This document shows positions 32,567 to 44,592 of a stretch of 64,000 nt of DNA, one piece after another. Origin of the DNA: Megalobrama amblycephala (Eukaryota > Chordata > Actinopteri > Cypriniformes > Xenocyprididae); the NCBI RefSeq assembly GCF_018812025.1, contig NC_063062.1:36225228-36289227 (forward strand), in the 5' to 3' direction. Below the pieces are notes generated by a model. That model ran no database searches, was not told where the DNA came from, and saw nothing but the letters and a program-made list of their open reading frames with translations. The position numbers and the translations under genes were made by a program. How positions within the stretch are numbered: position 1 is the stretch's first letter; every line of letters begins with the position of its first letter.

Positions 32567-33090
32567 TCCAAAAGTTTGGAACCACTAAGATTTTTAATGT
32601 TTTTAAAAGAAGTTTCGTCTGCTCACCAAGGCTACATTTATTTAATTAAAAATACAGTAAAAACAGTAATATTGTGAAATATTATTACAATTTAAAATAA
32701 CTGTTTTCTATTTGAATATATTTCACAAAGTAATTTGTTCCTGTGATGCAAAGCTGAATTTTCAGCATCGTTACTCCAGTCTTCAGTGTCACATGATCCT
32801 TCAGAAATCATTCTAATATGCTGATCTGCTGCTCAAGAAACATTTAATGTGTACAATTGTACAAAATATTTGTGTACAATATTTTTTTTCAGGATTATTT
32901 GATGAATAGAAAGTTCAAAAGAACAGTGTTTATCTGAAATCTAATCTTTTGTAACATTATAAATGTCTTTACTGCCATTTGATTTATTTAATGCATCCTT
33001 GCTGAATAAAAGTATTCATTTCTTTAATTTCTTGTCAAAAAAATAAAAATAAAAATTCTTACTGACCCCAAACTTTTGAACGGTAGTGTA
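32567..33090 (+). repeat. Interspersed repeat, arm 1 of an inverted pair
   Basis: Starts TACAGTCCAAAAGTTTGG and ends 'caaacttttgaacggtagtgta', which are themselves imperfect inverted ends. This is a familiar abundant fish repeat. The next copy follows immediately in the opposite orientation. Confidence 0.85.
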
Positions 33091-33494
33091 TAATGCTACA
33101 GAAGCTTTGTATTTCAGATAAATGCTGTTCTTTTGAACTTTCTAATCATCAAGGAATCCTGAAAAAAAAAGTACACAACTGTTTTCAACATTGAAAATAA
33201 TCATAAATGTTTATTGAGCAGCAAATCAGCATATTAGAATGATTTCTGAAGGATCATGTGACACTGAAGACTGGAGTAATGATGCTGAAAATTCAGCTTT
33301 GCATCACAGGAATAAATTACTTTGTCAAATATATTTAAATAGTACACAGTTATTTTAAATTGTAATAATATTTCACAATATTACTGTTTTTTACTGTATT
33401 TTTAATTAAATAAATGTAGCCTTGGTGAGCAGACGAAACTTCTTTTAAAAACATTAAAAATCTTAGTGGTTCCAAACTTTTGGACTGTACTGTA
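33091..33494 (-). repeat. Interspersed repeat, arm 2 of an inverted pair
   Basis: The reverse complement of 32567-32960, for example 'ggatcatgtgacactgaaga' against 'tcttcagtgtcacatgatcc'. It lacks the 'gtagtgta' end, so the two arms form a foldback of about 400 bp per arm with an off-centre loop. Confidence 0.85.
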
Positions 33495-34309
33495 TGTCCA
33501 TTTCTATTTCTGCTGACATGTGATGATAATGTAAGATCTGAAAAATTCCCTTTAAGGCTGTCAAAACAACCCCTATATCTGTTTTCATCTATTTTTGACA
33601 TTTGACCAGTCTATGACATAATTGATAAATCCATTTGACCTTTTCTTATTAGACCTAAACTTAAGTTTGAGTGGGGTGTAAGTTTTCCTATGCTTATGGT
33701 ATAAAATGTACTGAGTCTTTGATAGTTTATTTTTTTCCTGTGCTTTTCTTTGCTCTTCTGCTTCTTCACTTCTATCTCTCATTTCATTCTGAAAATGTCT
33801 TAATTTTGTTCCTTCTTTCTGTATATTGTTCATCTTCATCTATTAGATGCAATACTCTGGATTTTACAGTATTCTAGATTTTGTTATTAACTATTAATTA
33901 CTTAATGAATTTGTTTGTCTCTGTAATTTTTAATTAATAAACTTGTTATTCCTTATTCAAATTTAATCTCTGACATAATCATTGCTGGACTGCCTGGATC
34001 TCATTTTCTCAAGTTTTTGCATCAAATACACAACACAACCTAATGACAAAATAACCAGTACACACCTATGCTCCTCGCTGAAGAACACAGCTTAACATCT
34101 GAATGCAACTTTTCTGGATGAGCTGTCTATTTCATGGTTGAGTCAAACTTCCCCAACAACTGTTGCAACTTCCCCAACAACTTTGCAAAGATGCACTTTT
34201 AACGGGAGCGTTGGATATGAGAAGAGTGAGGATTTTAATTGCACCAAGTGCACCAACTTTCCTCCAGCATCTTTAAAAGATTTTATCTACAGCCAAAATG
34301 CATCAATGG
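33495..34309. other. Intergenic sequence without recognised feature
   Basis: AT-rich, with short ORFs lacking support. Confidence 0.4.
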
Positions 34310-34362
34310 TTAAAGGATTAGTTCACTTTCAAATAAAATTTTCCTGATAATTTACTCATCCC
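34310..34362 (+). repeat. Host repeat split by the 34-kb composite, left flank
   Basis: 'ggattagttcactttcaaat' followed by 'tttactcatcccc' is a common cyprinid repeat. It continues at 38446 ('ctcacccccatgacatccaa'). Confidence 0.65.
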
Positions 34363-34642
34363 CAGGGATGGGCAGTATTTGTGATACATGTATTTCAAAT
34401 ACAAAATAGTATTTTGTAATTTGTATTTGATAGGGTTGATGAAAATGGCTTTGAATTTTGTATCAAAATACTTTAGTGTTTTGTATTTTTCTAGTTTTAA
34501 AATACTGTAAAATACTGTAAGATGTCTACATGATGACATCATAAAAATGCAGCCTCTGATTGGTGCCAACTCAGTGGTTTGCCCAGACATGTTGAGTTCA
34601 GAACAGATGTTAAGTATTGGTGTTTGCTTTAATAGCCTAGAG

Positions 34643-34827
34643 CAGTGGTTCCCAAACCTGTCCTGGAGGACCCCCAGCCCTGCACATTTTGTATGTTTCC
34701 CTCATATATCACACCTGATTCAACTCATGTGCTCATTAGTAGAGACAGCAAGACCTGGAATGGATGTGTCAGAAATAGGGAGACATGGAAAATGTGCAGG
34801 GCTGGGGGTCCTCCAGGACAGGTTTAG
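34643..34827. mobile_element. Miniature element with 40-bp inverted ends
   Basis: CAGTGGTTCCCAAACCTGTC and the following 'ctggaggacccccagccctg' are mirrored at 34790-34827 ('cagggctgggggtcctccag'). It is one of the commonest fish miniature hAT-type elements. The outer few bases of the right end are missing. Confidence 0.75.
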
Positions 34828-36915
34828 ACTAAATAGTTTACCAATTTACATAATGTTCTTGAAAACTATTATACCAAGCAGCAGCCCCCTATATTTATGA
34901 TTAACAATCAAATGATTAATTAATTAGAAACTAGTTGCTATTAATACAGGAGCAATCAGTTGTCTTCTTATGAATGACTTGTTTGTCATTGAGTCAGTGT
35001 TGCAGATGCAAAGTAGCCCCTTCGTTACCAAACACCAAATAACTAAATTAGGATACAATTATGAGTCATTTGCAAACTGTTAAACATTAAACTGTTGGTT
35101 ACTTTAAAACTAACCTTCATCTGGGAGATCACAGGGATATGTGAATATTTCATCTGTTAAGGCCACAATATGTAAATTTTCACTGCTAGAGGTCACTTAT
35201 TCGGTCGCTTATCCTTGTTTTTTTGGAATCATGGGAGGTGTTGTCTTCACATCTACAGCCAGTGGAAAAGAATCGGGACGGAACTCAATCAGAAATCATG
35301 TTTATGGATGAGAGTATTAACGTTACTGTAGTATGAAGCAGAGCAGGGCCAAGTGATGTTGTAGCTGAAACGAGCCGCTGGAGCGATTGCTAATGAGAGA
35401 CAAACGTGACACATGTCCCCAGAGCAGTGGAACTTTTATTATGCCACAGTTGCTGTGCAGCGCTGTTTATCATATTAGATACATTTGTGTTGAAAGTTGT
35501 TATGCTACTCTGCGTTCGCTCTGCGACTGCTATGAGACACTTGTTGCACACTGCAGTAAGCTAGATCGATATTAGTCATGGTCAAGAAAATGAGATTTAA
35601 ACAAGAAGCTATATTACATGATTAGCATAGGCGTAATTTGCGGGTGGGACAGGTGGGACACGTCCCCACCACTTTTCACCAGGGTCGATATTGTCCCTAC
35701 CACTTTTTGAAACATCTTGCGGCATGGATGTACCTAATACACATGAAACATCTCCAGTTGACTAGCAAAGCATTCATTTCATTCGTTTTTTTAAATAAGA
35801 GGTGAACTAGCGCTGGAAGGTGTTGTTTTTGAAACCATGCTGAGCGTTCGTTGATGTTGCCGCTGTTATCAGAGGCATGCAACTGTGCTCTCTTGGCGCT
35901 CATACACAGTCCACACGTAAGAGCGCTTTATCACTGAACGCAGGTTTTAAAGGTGCCCTAGAATCAAAAATTGAATTAAAAGTTCAATAGTAGCATAGTT
36001 AAATAACAAGAGTTCAGTAGATGGAAAAGACATACATTGAGTTTCAAACCCCATTGCTTCCTCCTTCTTATATAAATCTCATTTGTTTAAAAGACTTCCG
36101 GAAAACACGAGGATCTCAACATAACACCGACTGTTACGTAACAGTCGGGATCATTAATATGTATGACCCCAATATTTGCATATATGCCAGCCCATGTTCA
36201 AGGCATTAGACAAGGAAAGGCAGTATTAACGTCTGGATCTGTGCACAGACAAGGTAAGCCAGCAAGAACAAAAACGAAAAATGGCAGATGGAGCAATAAT
36301 AACTGACATGATCCATGATAACATGATATTTTTAGTGATATTTGTAAATTGTCTTTATAAATGTTTCGTTAACATGTTGCTAATGTACTGTTAAATGTGG
36401 TTAAAGTTACCATAATTTCTTACTGTATTCACGGAGACAAGAGCCGTCGCTATTTTCATTTTGAAACATGTGCAGTCTGTATAATGCATAAACAACTTCA
36501 TTCTTTATAAATCTCTCCAACAGTGTAGAATTAGCCGTTAGCCACGGAGCATAGCGTCAAACTCATACAGAATCAAACGTAAACATCAAAATAAATACTT
36601 TACTCACATAATTCGAAGCATGCATACAGCATGCATGACGAACATCTTGTAAAGATCCATTTGAGGGTTATATTAGCTGTGTGAACTTTGTAAATGCACT
36701 GCAATATAGTCGAGAGCTCGTGGGGCAGGGAGCGCGCCATTTAAAGGGGCGGCGCTTCCAAAATCAGTAGTTAATGATGCCCCAAAATAGGCAGTTAAAA
36801 AAATTAATAAAAAAAAATCTATGGGGTATTTTGAGCTGAAACTTCACAGACACATTCAGGAGACACCTTAGACTTATATTACATCTTGTGAAAAAGCATT
36901 CTTGGGCACCTTTAA
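34828..36915. other. Filler of the 34-kb composite, no gene
   Basis: Contains repeat-like stretches ('cactgctagaggtcactta' near 35180, resembling 41650; 'aggtgccctagaatcaaaaa' near 35950, matched by 'gggcacctttaa' near 36903). No supported ORF. Confidence 0.4.
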
Positions 36916-37697
36916 TAGAGGGTATGCACGTGACGTCATCGTCGACCGTTATGGCTGCGGTCTGAGCGGCAGCATTGGTTTTTAGCGTGAATGCCGTGAA
37001 AAACACACAAAACACATCCAAAATGGGAAAGAGCTTTGTGATTGACTGAACAAATAGCTTTGACACAAAACCCTGAGGTATATATTTAAAGACTGCCGAA
37101 AGCTACAGAAAAAAAAGCAAACGGATCGCTGCAATTCACAGAAACAACTGGACTCCAGGCAGAGAAACATGGATTTGCAGTTATCATTTTGTCAAATTGT
37201 TGGATTTTGAGGTAAAATCATACCGTATTGTATTGTTATATATTGTGTTGACAACTCATCAATTAAATATTTACTATCTTATATTCTGCATAATTTGGTG
37301 TTTTTAAATAAACACTAACAAAAACTATATAGGGCTGGACAATATGACGATATAACATTGATATAAGTGATTACGCAGATTTAAACCTACCTATATTGTG
37401 GTTATATAAAATATTTACAGGCAGATTTGCTTTATGTATTTCCCCGGCGTCAAATCAGGCACATATAAATGTCAGGAAACACGACTCCTGGGTGCATGTC
37501 AATATCCATGGATTAGGTTTATTTGACAAGTTGTAAGGAAAACATTCAATTCCAGCATTTAGAGTAATTAGTTTGTTTTTCGCTCGTTTTCGCAATTTCC
37601 CCTATTAAATCCAGTCATGCAGCAGGTTCTTTTGCCACTCAGTCCAGCTGAGGGAGCGCGTTTTCGGCGGGAAAGTGACGTCGATGCATACCCTCTA
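36916..37697. mobile_element. Miniature transposon with TAA target duplication
   Basis: The 782-bp element starts TAGAGGGTATGCACGTGACG and ends 'gacgtcgatgcataccctcta', with near-perfect inverted ends and TAA on each side (36913-36915 and 37698-37700). A 3-bp TWA duplication is typical of PIF/Harbinger elements. An older copy is at 24333-25061. Confidence 0.78.
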
Positions 37698-37807
37698 TAA
37701 GGGAGGGGTCGGTGAACTTAAAAAATGGTGTGTACTGATGTTAATTCATGTTTGTAGTAGGAAGAGATGATTGGTTCATGTACGCTTGAACTAAAAGGCA
37801 GCAATCA

Positions 37808-37827
37808 CACACACACACACACACACT
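37808..37827. repeat. (CA)n microsatellite
   Basis: About ten CA units. Confidence 0.9.
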
Positions 37828-38445
37828 CATGTCCCACCCACTTTTTAAAACAAAGTTACGCCACTGATGATTAGTTTTCTTTGATGTTTCCATGGTTTCT
37901 ACTAAATAAAACCAGAAATCGAGGGTAACGCTGTTATGATGTCATTGATAGGCGACGCACGGACACAGCCCGTGTCCTGGTTAAAATTGCATATTTCTTT
38001 GGATTTAAACATTCTTGGCAACATTTGGGATATTGTAAGTACACAAGTCAACAAAACATATAGCATTGTTCTAGTGGTTTTGGCATATTTTAATCCAAAA
38101 ATCCTACTGTACATATTTGTGCCTTTAACTGGTTGCATATGTTAGATTTATTGCATGATTCAGGCAGAGAAAAGCTGTTGCTATCAAACATTGTTTACTT
38201 AATCAACTGACCAGTGTAATGGTGAAGGGTTAGTTCAAATAGCCTAATTGATGGAAGGTTTGCGATGAAATTTCATGCTCCCTTGTTAAAGTATTTTTTA
38301 GTATTTTTAAAATACAAAAATACAGTAGTTTACTTTGATACATGGTGTGGCAGTTGTATTTTGTAGTTTATTTTGATACACTTAAAATTAAAGTATTTGG
38401 TATTTTATTTTAAAATACATTTTGATGTATTTTTGCCCAACCCTG

Positions 38446-38600
38446 CTCACCCCCATGACATCCAAGATGTTCATGTCCTTCTCTCTTCAGTCGAAAAGAA
38501 TTGAAGGTTTTTGATGATAACATTCCAGGATTTTTCTCTTATAGTGGACTTCATGGCCTCCAGATTATTTTGTAACCGAATGTAGTTTTTTTAGTTTCTG
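38446..38600 (+). repeat. Host repeat split by the 34-kb composite, right flank
   Basis: 'catgacatccaagatgttca', 'ttcagtcgaaaagaa' and 'acattccaggatttttctc' continue the repeat at 34310-34362. Confidence 0.6.
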
Positions 38601-39219
38601 TATATTATTAGAGTTTACAGCGAGGCACTTCCTCAAATGGCTTCCATTCACACAGAATGACCTCTTCTCTTCCTGCCGCTCCGCCGCATACACTTGCAAA
38701 AAAAACAAACAAAAAAAGAAACACTCCACACCCCTTCCTTCCTTTTTTCTTTACATTTGTATAGCAAGCTTTCTCTGTGTATTTTCAAATGAGGCTTCTG
38801 ATTCACCATTCTGGCTTCCACTTAAAGAATTATGTTTAGTTAGTGATAACATATAATAACTAGTCATAATTATTACAACTTATTTGCCTTCATCCCTTTA
38901 AACATTTTAAGTCTGCATTCTTGAAAGTGCCTGTAAGTGCTAAAGTAATGAAGGTGAACATGCCTGAACTAGTCTACTGTGGAATGAAATCAATGTCTGC
39001 TGATTCGTATCCTCACTGTGTCTGTGTTTTGCTTCTTTGAATTTAGTCTATTTACCCGTGTTTAGCCCCTGTGTTCTTGGATGCTATGATTTCTTATTAG
39101 CTGATTGATCAGTCCCACTTCTGCCTTGTTTTACCTCTCATTATATTGTGCATTTATATTCCCCTTTGCTTCAATTTTTAGTGTGTCATTTTGCTCCTGA
39201 CTGTATTCCCGAGTGCCTT
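38601..39219. other. Intergenic sequence without recognised feature
   Basis: No gene or repeat boundaries seen. Confidence 0.4.
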
Positions 39220-39815
39220 AGGGCCCTATCATACACCTGGCACAATGTGGCAAGTGTTTTTTGCTAGTTTCAGCCTGACACAGTTATCATTTTCACATCC
39301 TGCGTCACGTTATTTAAATAGCAAATGCATGTGTGCCCATGGGCATGCTGGTCTGAAAATGAGGTACAAACACACAGGGACACGCAGCAGCACACAAACA
39401 TGCCAAATATTAAAAATAAAAGGATTTGTGTGCATAAAGATAAAAATGCTTTGATGGAATCCGGCTTTTCCCGTAGATGTTCTGCATGCGTGCTTTAACC
39501 TCGTGCAAGAGCATATCCGTTTCCTCACTAGAGAAGCATTCAATTTTTCCGCTTGCAAATTTCGCCATGTAAACAGCGAATCCGCCATGGTGTGAGCTGG
39601 ATTTTAAAGGGAATGGGAGATGAGACTCTGATTGGTTTATTGCACGTTACACCCAAAACACACCCATGACTCATTAAGAGAATAGGGACAACCCTTTTAG
39701 ACCATGAGCTGGGCACGCCGACCATTTTTCCCATCCTTAAACTACCAAAAGTGGATTCGGACACGTCCTAAGCGCACTTGAGTCATGCACTTTAGACCGC
39801 TGCCTTCCGTATTGA
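39220..39815. repeat. Interspersed repeat starting 'agggccctatcatacacc'
   Basis: This belongs by appearance to a widespread cyprinid miniature element whose other boundary is around 'gcactttagaccgctgcc' (39787-39805). The ends are imperfect. Confidence 0.45.
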
Positions 39816-40276
39816 AGTTACAGAGAAAATGTAAACTGGTGTCGCGTCAGTTAAGCTTTTTCCGTAAGTTGAATAGGGAAGGTGCAGGACGTAGTGTAAA
39901 CTTTTTGAACTTCAAGAGTTTTACACTTTCTTCATACGCTGAATACAGAAGGAGGTCTAGCGGAAGCTAGATATTTTACTTCATGACTTGTTAAATATGG
40001 ATATATCTTTTACACAAACGCATCTCTTCGCTTCAGAAGGCCTTTATTAACCCCCCGGAGCCGTGTGGAGTACGTTTATGAAGGATGGATGTGGACGGAT
40101 GCACTTTCTTCAGCTCAAACTCGTGAACCCTGTTCACTGCCATTATAAAGCTCGGATGCATTAGGATATTTATTAATTGTTCATCAGAAAGAAGAAAGTC
40201 ATATACACCTAGGGCGGCTTGAAGGTGAGTAAAGCTTGGGGTCATTTTTATTTGAAAGTGAACTAATCCTTTAAGT
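39816..40276 (-). repeat. Interspersed cyprinid repeat ending 'agtgaactaatcctttaag'
   Basis: Includes 'cttcagaaggcctttattaa', 'ccccccggagccgtgtgg' and 'agtcatatacacctaggg', text I recognise as one abundant repeat family. The terminal 'ttcactttca' motif also occurs inverted at the start of the repeat at 34310. No ORF. Confidence 0.55.
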
Positions 40277-42290
40277 ACACTACAGGTGCACTGTAAAAAT
40301 AATTTGTAACTATGTAACTAAAATGTAACTAAATAAAACTGTGGTAACTATTTGCACTCAATTAGTTTAGGTAAATTTCACCCCCATGTGTTGAGTAACA
40401 CTAGATTTAAGAGCTATGACACACTAAAGAAATTACCTAACATTTGTCAAAATGCATTACACAAATGCTTAGGTTATGAACTCTTGACTGTTCTTGTAAG
40501 CTTAAACAGCTGCTGTAGTTTGCATAGCAAATGTTTGCAATGAACACATAAGAACTTGCTTGTCACAACTGACATTAACAGCTGTACGGCTCTTGTTGCA
40601 ATTATGTTATGTTTCTCAATATAATGACATGTAGAAAACACTTGAGGTAACATACATTCAAATAACAATAACAATAACAAATACTACTTCTGAATTTATT
40701 TTAAAACTGCAGGCACAATGGGGGAATAGCAGTATTACATACATAACAAAGGAAACATGGTTTGAACTGTATATATTGCATTGTTTTGATAAATAAACAA
40801 GTATTTTCTTGAAAAATTGTTTTGTTTTCTCTTATTAGACAGTCATTGCCTGTGTGTGATTGTATGGACTGGCCATCTGTCCAGAGTGCTGCCTAGGAAA
40901 CTGGGATAGGCTCCAGCCCTATGACTTAGAAGGTCGTATAAGGAATACAAAGAGAATAATGATGGGTTAAGCAATATATAACCTTTGTTTATGACTTATT
41001 AATTAAAGTTTTTATAAAGTGTTACCAAATAAAGTCTCATTGTAAGATATAAAGTTTCAATTATGAAAAATAAAGCAGCAATTGTGAGATAGACCCTTGT
41101 GGAAAAGAAGTGTAGGCTACATTTTTGCATACTTCATTACTGTGACGACATCTGCTGTCGGTCTTGGGTATTGCTGCTTGGTGCCTGTTTCCACAAATTA
41201 GCAGTCTGTTGGATACACCTGTCAACAGTGCTTCAGGCACTCCTTTAAAAAGCGATCTCCAGTTGAGCCAGGAGGAACTTTGGGAACTTTGGAACTTTGG
41301 CTTTTGGCTTTTGTTTGGTTTTGGACTTTGTTTTGTTTGATTTGTTTTCTGCATTTATGCCTCAGCATTACATTACACTGATGGATACAGAAACATTGTG
41401 ATTTCCTTTGATTGATTTCATTCTATTATTTAATGTTATCTTTATTTAGTAGTAAATAAACATTTTCTTGAGCTTAATACTTGGTTTGCGTGTGTTCCTT
41501 GTTTTTGTTGCTTCCCTTGAGCCATCGGTCGTAACAATTACTATAGGCCTAATATATTATCTGCAAGCAGTTTTTTTTTTCCAAATATACTTTTAAGATT
41601 CAAAGTGCACTACAAATTAGGTGTACCTCGGATCCATATTACAGGTACAATATGTAGGATTTCTCTCCGCTAGAGGTCACTAGAGGCCTATTCAAATCAA
41701 AGGCTTGTGGTCTTCAGCTCAATGGCCAGTGGAAACAATCGGGATAAACCACTGGCCTAGTGGTTTTTTGGATATTTTACTGCAAAAATCGTACATATTG
41801 CACCTTTAAGTACACTTCTTTTTCACAAATGCAATTAAGTACACTTTTTCACAAAAGTAGTCACAATTTTAGAGAACAAAGTTGTCATTATGAGATATAG
41901 ATTGACTTTGTGAGATATCACAATGTGAGATGTAAAGTTGGACTTTTACTCTAAGAATATACAATCCTCAGTAGCCTATTTAAAAGTTATTCAATTGGGT
42001 AAATATCCAAGGTATAAAATATAACCTGTATCTTCAATAATTGACTATTTCTTCACACAATTATTTTATAAGAAGGCAAACCCCAGAAAGTACGCTAATG
42101 ATCAGTCATTATTATTGTTTCACATTATCTCCAACAATGTTCTTGACTTGTTATTTGTTATTTGTTTGGCTTTCACTGACTGATACAAAAAAGTCAATAC
42201 TTTTCCCAACAGAATTCCTTAAAGCCCTGAGCTATTATTCATTATTTACTGACTTGAAACCAGTGACAGACAGTACATCACGACAATCAT
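40277..42290. other. Intergenic region downstream of the second GT92 gene, with repeat fragments
   Basis: A repeat fragment lies at 41640-41815 ('acaatatgtaggatttctctccgctagagg' region to 'catattgcacctttaag'). A stretch rich in 'agtacacttttttcac' at 41810-41870 resembles the repeats at 53.95 and 62.1 kb. No coding region is supported. Confidence 0.4.
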
Positions 42291-43718
42291 TTAGGCCTCA
42301 GTGAATCCACAGTCCTGTAGAACTTTAGAAACAGCAGGTATAAGATCTGTGGCATAGTCCCACAGATGATCATCTCTTATAAGGTTTGCGTTTGGGGTGA
42401 TATCAATGTATTTCGAGTGGTACATGCGAGCGATGGAGTTGCTCACCCTTATTGTGGTGGATCCAGGATTCACAGTTTCCAGTAGGCCATGTACAGTAGC
42501 CTTCAGAGTTAGCCGAGGACTTACTATAATCTTGTAATTGTTGAAAGCTGTGGGGTCATTGGGTATTCGCTCTATATAATTTAAAATATTCCATCCCGTT
42601 ACATTTTTCCATTTGTCTTGCTCGTAATCCGTATGAGCTTTTGCAGTGAAAGGGAAAGCATTATTCTCAAACTCAAAGCCCACAGTAGTGCCGTACATCT
42701 TCTCAAGCTCAGGCAACAGCTCCGGCCAGGTTTTCACCTTGAGAGGCAGAATGAGCTCATCTAGGTCTTGTAGAGCCACATAGTGACTTTGGTACATGTA
42801 ACGATAAATACAGTCATTAAGTGCAGGAATTTGCCCATAGTAATGCAGTTCACCTGAAGATAAATCTTTCCTCCAGCCACTTGACACTTTGATGTGATTT
42901 TTAATGGTCCATGGGATGATCTCTACAAAACCTCTTTTCACATAGTAGTCCAGAACCTTCTGTGTGTTTGAATCACAGTTGGTTTTATATATCGCCACCC
43001 TTTGAGCACCAAGCAGTCTGAACATCTCCATTGACTCGACTAAATTCAACACATTCTTGTAGTCATACATGACAGAGATGCAGATTGTAAATTCATATGG
43101 GAAGACTGCTGGAACATCTCTGTTTCTAACGGGTAGGAAGGATGTTATTCTCTCCGAGATCTCTCTGGCTGTTATTGCAACATGCGTTGGTATCGAACAC
43201 GGGCTATTGATGTGACACGTGATGGTAGCGGTGCCGTACTCAAAACCAAAGTGGTCAGAATGAATTGTGTATTCCGCTGGTGAGGTCACGTTCCTCCCAT
43301 CACAGCACATCACACAGCTGTATTTCACCTGCTCTTCACGGAGAACGATGGCAATTGTCTTTATCTGTTTCTCTCCAAAGCGATAATCCATATAAGAGCC
43401 AGTCACATATGTGTGAAGGTTCCCGACTTTAATCACAGGACCGTCCTTCACTTGAACACCACACGCTTTTGGAGCCGGAGGACTAGTGGATGTGTGATCG
43501 ACGTGTGGTGTTTGGACGGATGGTAAATGTGTGCTTGGAGGAGGATTTGGCAGGTCAGAGTCTTCAAGCTCATTTTTTTTTTGCATGATAGGTTTGGCAT
43601 TAGGTGCTTTAAGTTTGGCATTAGATATTTTAGAGTCATCTTGCACATAAATGAAGATGATTAAGAAAAACACAAATAAAATGGCAGAAAAATAAAAGAT
43701 CTTCAGTCCACAGACCAT
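42291..43718 (-). CDS. Glycosyltransferase family 92 (DUF23) protein, paralogue B
   Basis: Second GT92 member, same strand and architecture as the one at 22.4-23.7 kb. I take the ATG at 43718, giving 475 residues. Residues about 6-24 (IFYFSAILFVFFLIIFIYV) are the membrane anchor, then a Pro/Ser/Thr-rich stem (about residues 40-85). The family blocks follow: FPYEFTICISVMYDYKNVL, LVESMEMFRLLGAQRVAIYK, SSGELHYYGQ, and DLD at 42759-42767 in LQDLDELILP. A splice acceptor (CTTTTCCCTAG) ends at 43781, and the exon is in frame upstream of this ATG for 20 codons. The true start could therefore lie in an upstream exon; the longer frame reaching 44042 runs through the acceptor and is not credible. No break is seen. 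Substrate unknown; Golgi location inferred. Confidence 0.9.
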   Translation of the reverse strand: MVCGLKIFYFSAILFVFFLIIFIYVQDDSKISNAKLKAPNAKPIMQKKNELEDSDLPNPPPSTHLPSVQTPHVDHTSTSPPAPKACGVQVKDGPVIKVGNLHTYVTGSYMDYRFGEKQIKTIAIVLREEQVKYSCVMCCDGRNVTSPAEYTIHSDHFGFEYGTATITCHINSPCSIPTHVAITAREISERITSFLPVRNRDVPAVFPYEFTICISVMYDYKNVLNLVESMEMFRLLGAQRVAIYKTNCDSNTQKVLDYYVKRGFVEIIPWTIKNHIKVSSGWRKDLSSGELHYYGQIPALNDCIYRYMYQSHYVALQDLDELILPLKVKTWPELLPELEKMYGTTVGFEFENNAFPFTAKAHTDYEQDKWKNVTGWNILNYIERIPNDPTAFNNYKIIVSPRLTLKATVHGLLETVNPGSTTIRVSNSIARMYHSKYIDITPNANLIRDDHLWDYATDLIPAVSKVLQDCGFTEA

Positions 43719-43780
43719 CTTGTTAAAAGCCTTTGTTTCTGATTCACTCTCCAGTCGGTTATATTTCACATCACATTTCC

Positions 43781-44085
43781 CTAGGGAAAAGAAAGAAAAA
43801 ACACATTTTATGGTTGTCTCTAATAAAGCTTTTAGCTTTAATGGACAAATGCACTTGTGACTGGGATGTGAACTCTGGTCTCCAGCACATCCACAACACA
43901 AGAAGTCAGACTCAAGAAAAAAAAAAAAGGAAAAAATAAAAAGAGCTGGAGCAACACAATTGGTAAACATTTTCTCACAATTTAATTTAATTGAGTTCAA
44001 TCCACTTTCATAAGTAACTGTCCATTTGTGTTTGGACTTCATGAATATTTTTTTCTTGCATTTTTATGGAATACTGCATTTACAG
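43781..44085 (-). other. Intron or 5' flank of the second GT92 gene
   Basis: Polypyrimidine tract and splice acceptor immediately upstream of the exon. An A-rich run lies at 43917-43938. No upstream exon was identified before the Tc1 element at 44093. Confidence 0.5.
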
Positions 44086-44329
44086 TCAGGTCCATAAATA
44101 TTGGGACATCGACACAATTCTAATCTTTTTGGCTCTATACACCACCACAATGGATTTGAAATGAAATTATGTGCTTTAACTGCAGACTTTTAGCTTTAAT
44201 TTGAGGGTATTTACATCCAAATCAGGTGAACGGTGTAGGAATTACAACAGTTTGTATATGTGCCTCCCACTTTTTAAGGGACCAAAAATAATGGGACAAA
44301 TTAACAATCATAAATCAAACTTTCACTTT

Positions 44330-44587
44330 TTAATACTTGGTTGCAAATCCTTTGCAGTCAATTACAGCCTGAAGTCTGGAACGCATAGACATCAACAGAT
44401 GCTGGGTTTCATCCCTGGTGATGCTCTGCCAGGCCTCTACTGCAACTGTCTTCAGTTCCTGCTTGTTCTTGGGGCATTTTCCCTTCAGTTTTGTCTTCAG
44501 CAAGTGAAATGCATGCTCAATCGGATGCAGGTCAGGTGATTGACTTGGCCATTGCATAACATTCCACTACTTTCCCTTAAAAAAACT
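44330..44587 (-). pseudogene. Tc1 transposase, C-terminal fragment
   Basis: The ORF 44330-44557 contains WPSQSPDLHPIEHAFHLLK, the late DDE-domain block with its Asp/Glu, and ends in QAVIDCKGFATKY, the usual C-terminus. It is separated from the rest of the gene by the retroelement. Confidence 0.88.
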
Positions 44588-44592
44588 CTTTG

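Larger units (their letters stand above)
34363..38445. mobile_element. hAT-like composite element with nested insertions
   Basis: The left end CAGGGATGGGCAGTATTT and right end 'ttttgcccaaccctg' are imperfect inverted repeats; both arms then consist of runs of 'aaatac/gtatttt'. The 8-bp flanks CTCATCCC (34355-34362) and CTCACCCC (38446-38453) differ at one base. Removing the element rejoins a recognisable host repeat. At 4.1 kb it contains at least two other elements (34643-34827 and 36916-37697) and no transposase that I can recognise. Confidence 0.72.

Noticed and set aside
43719..44042. N-terminal extension of the second GT92 protein to 583 residues
   Set aside because: The extension reads through a strong splice acceptor and A-rich intron-like sequence; the anchor begins just after the ATG at 43718.
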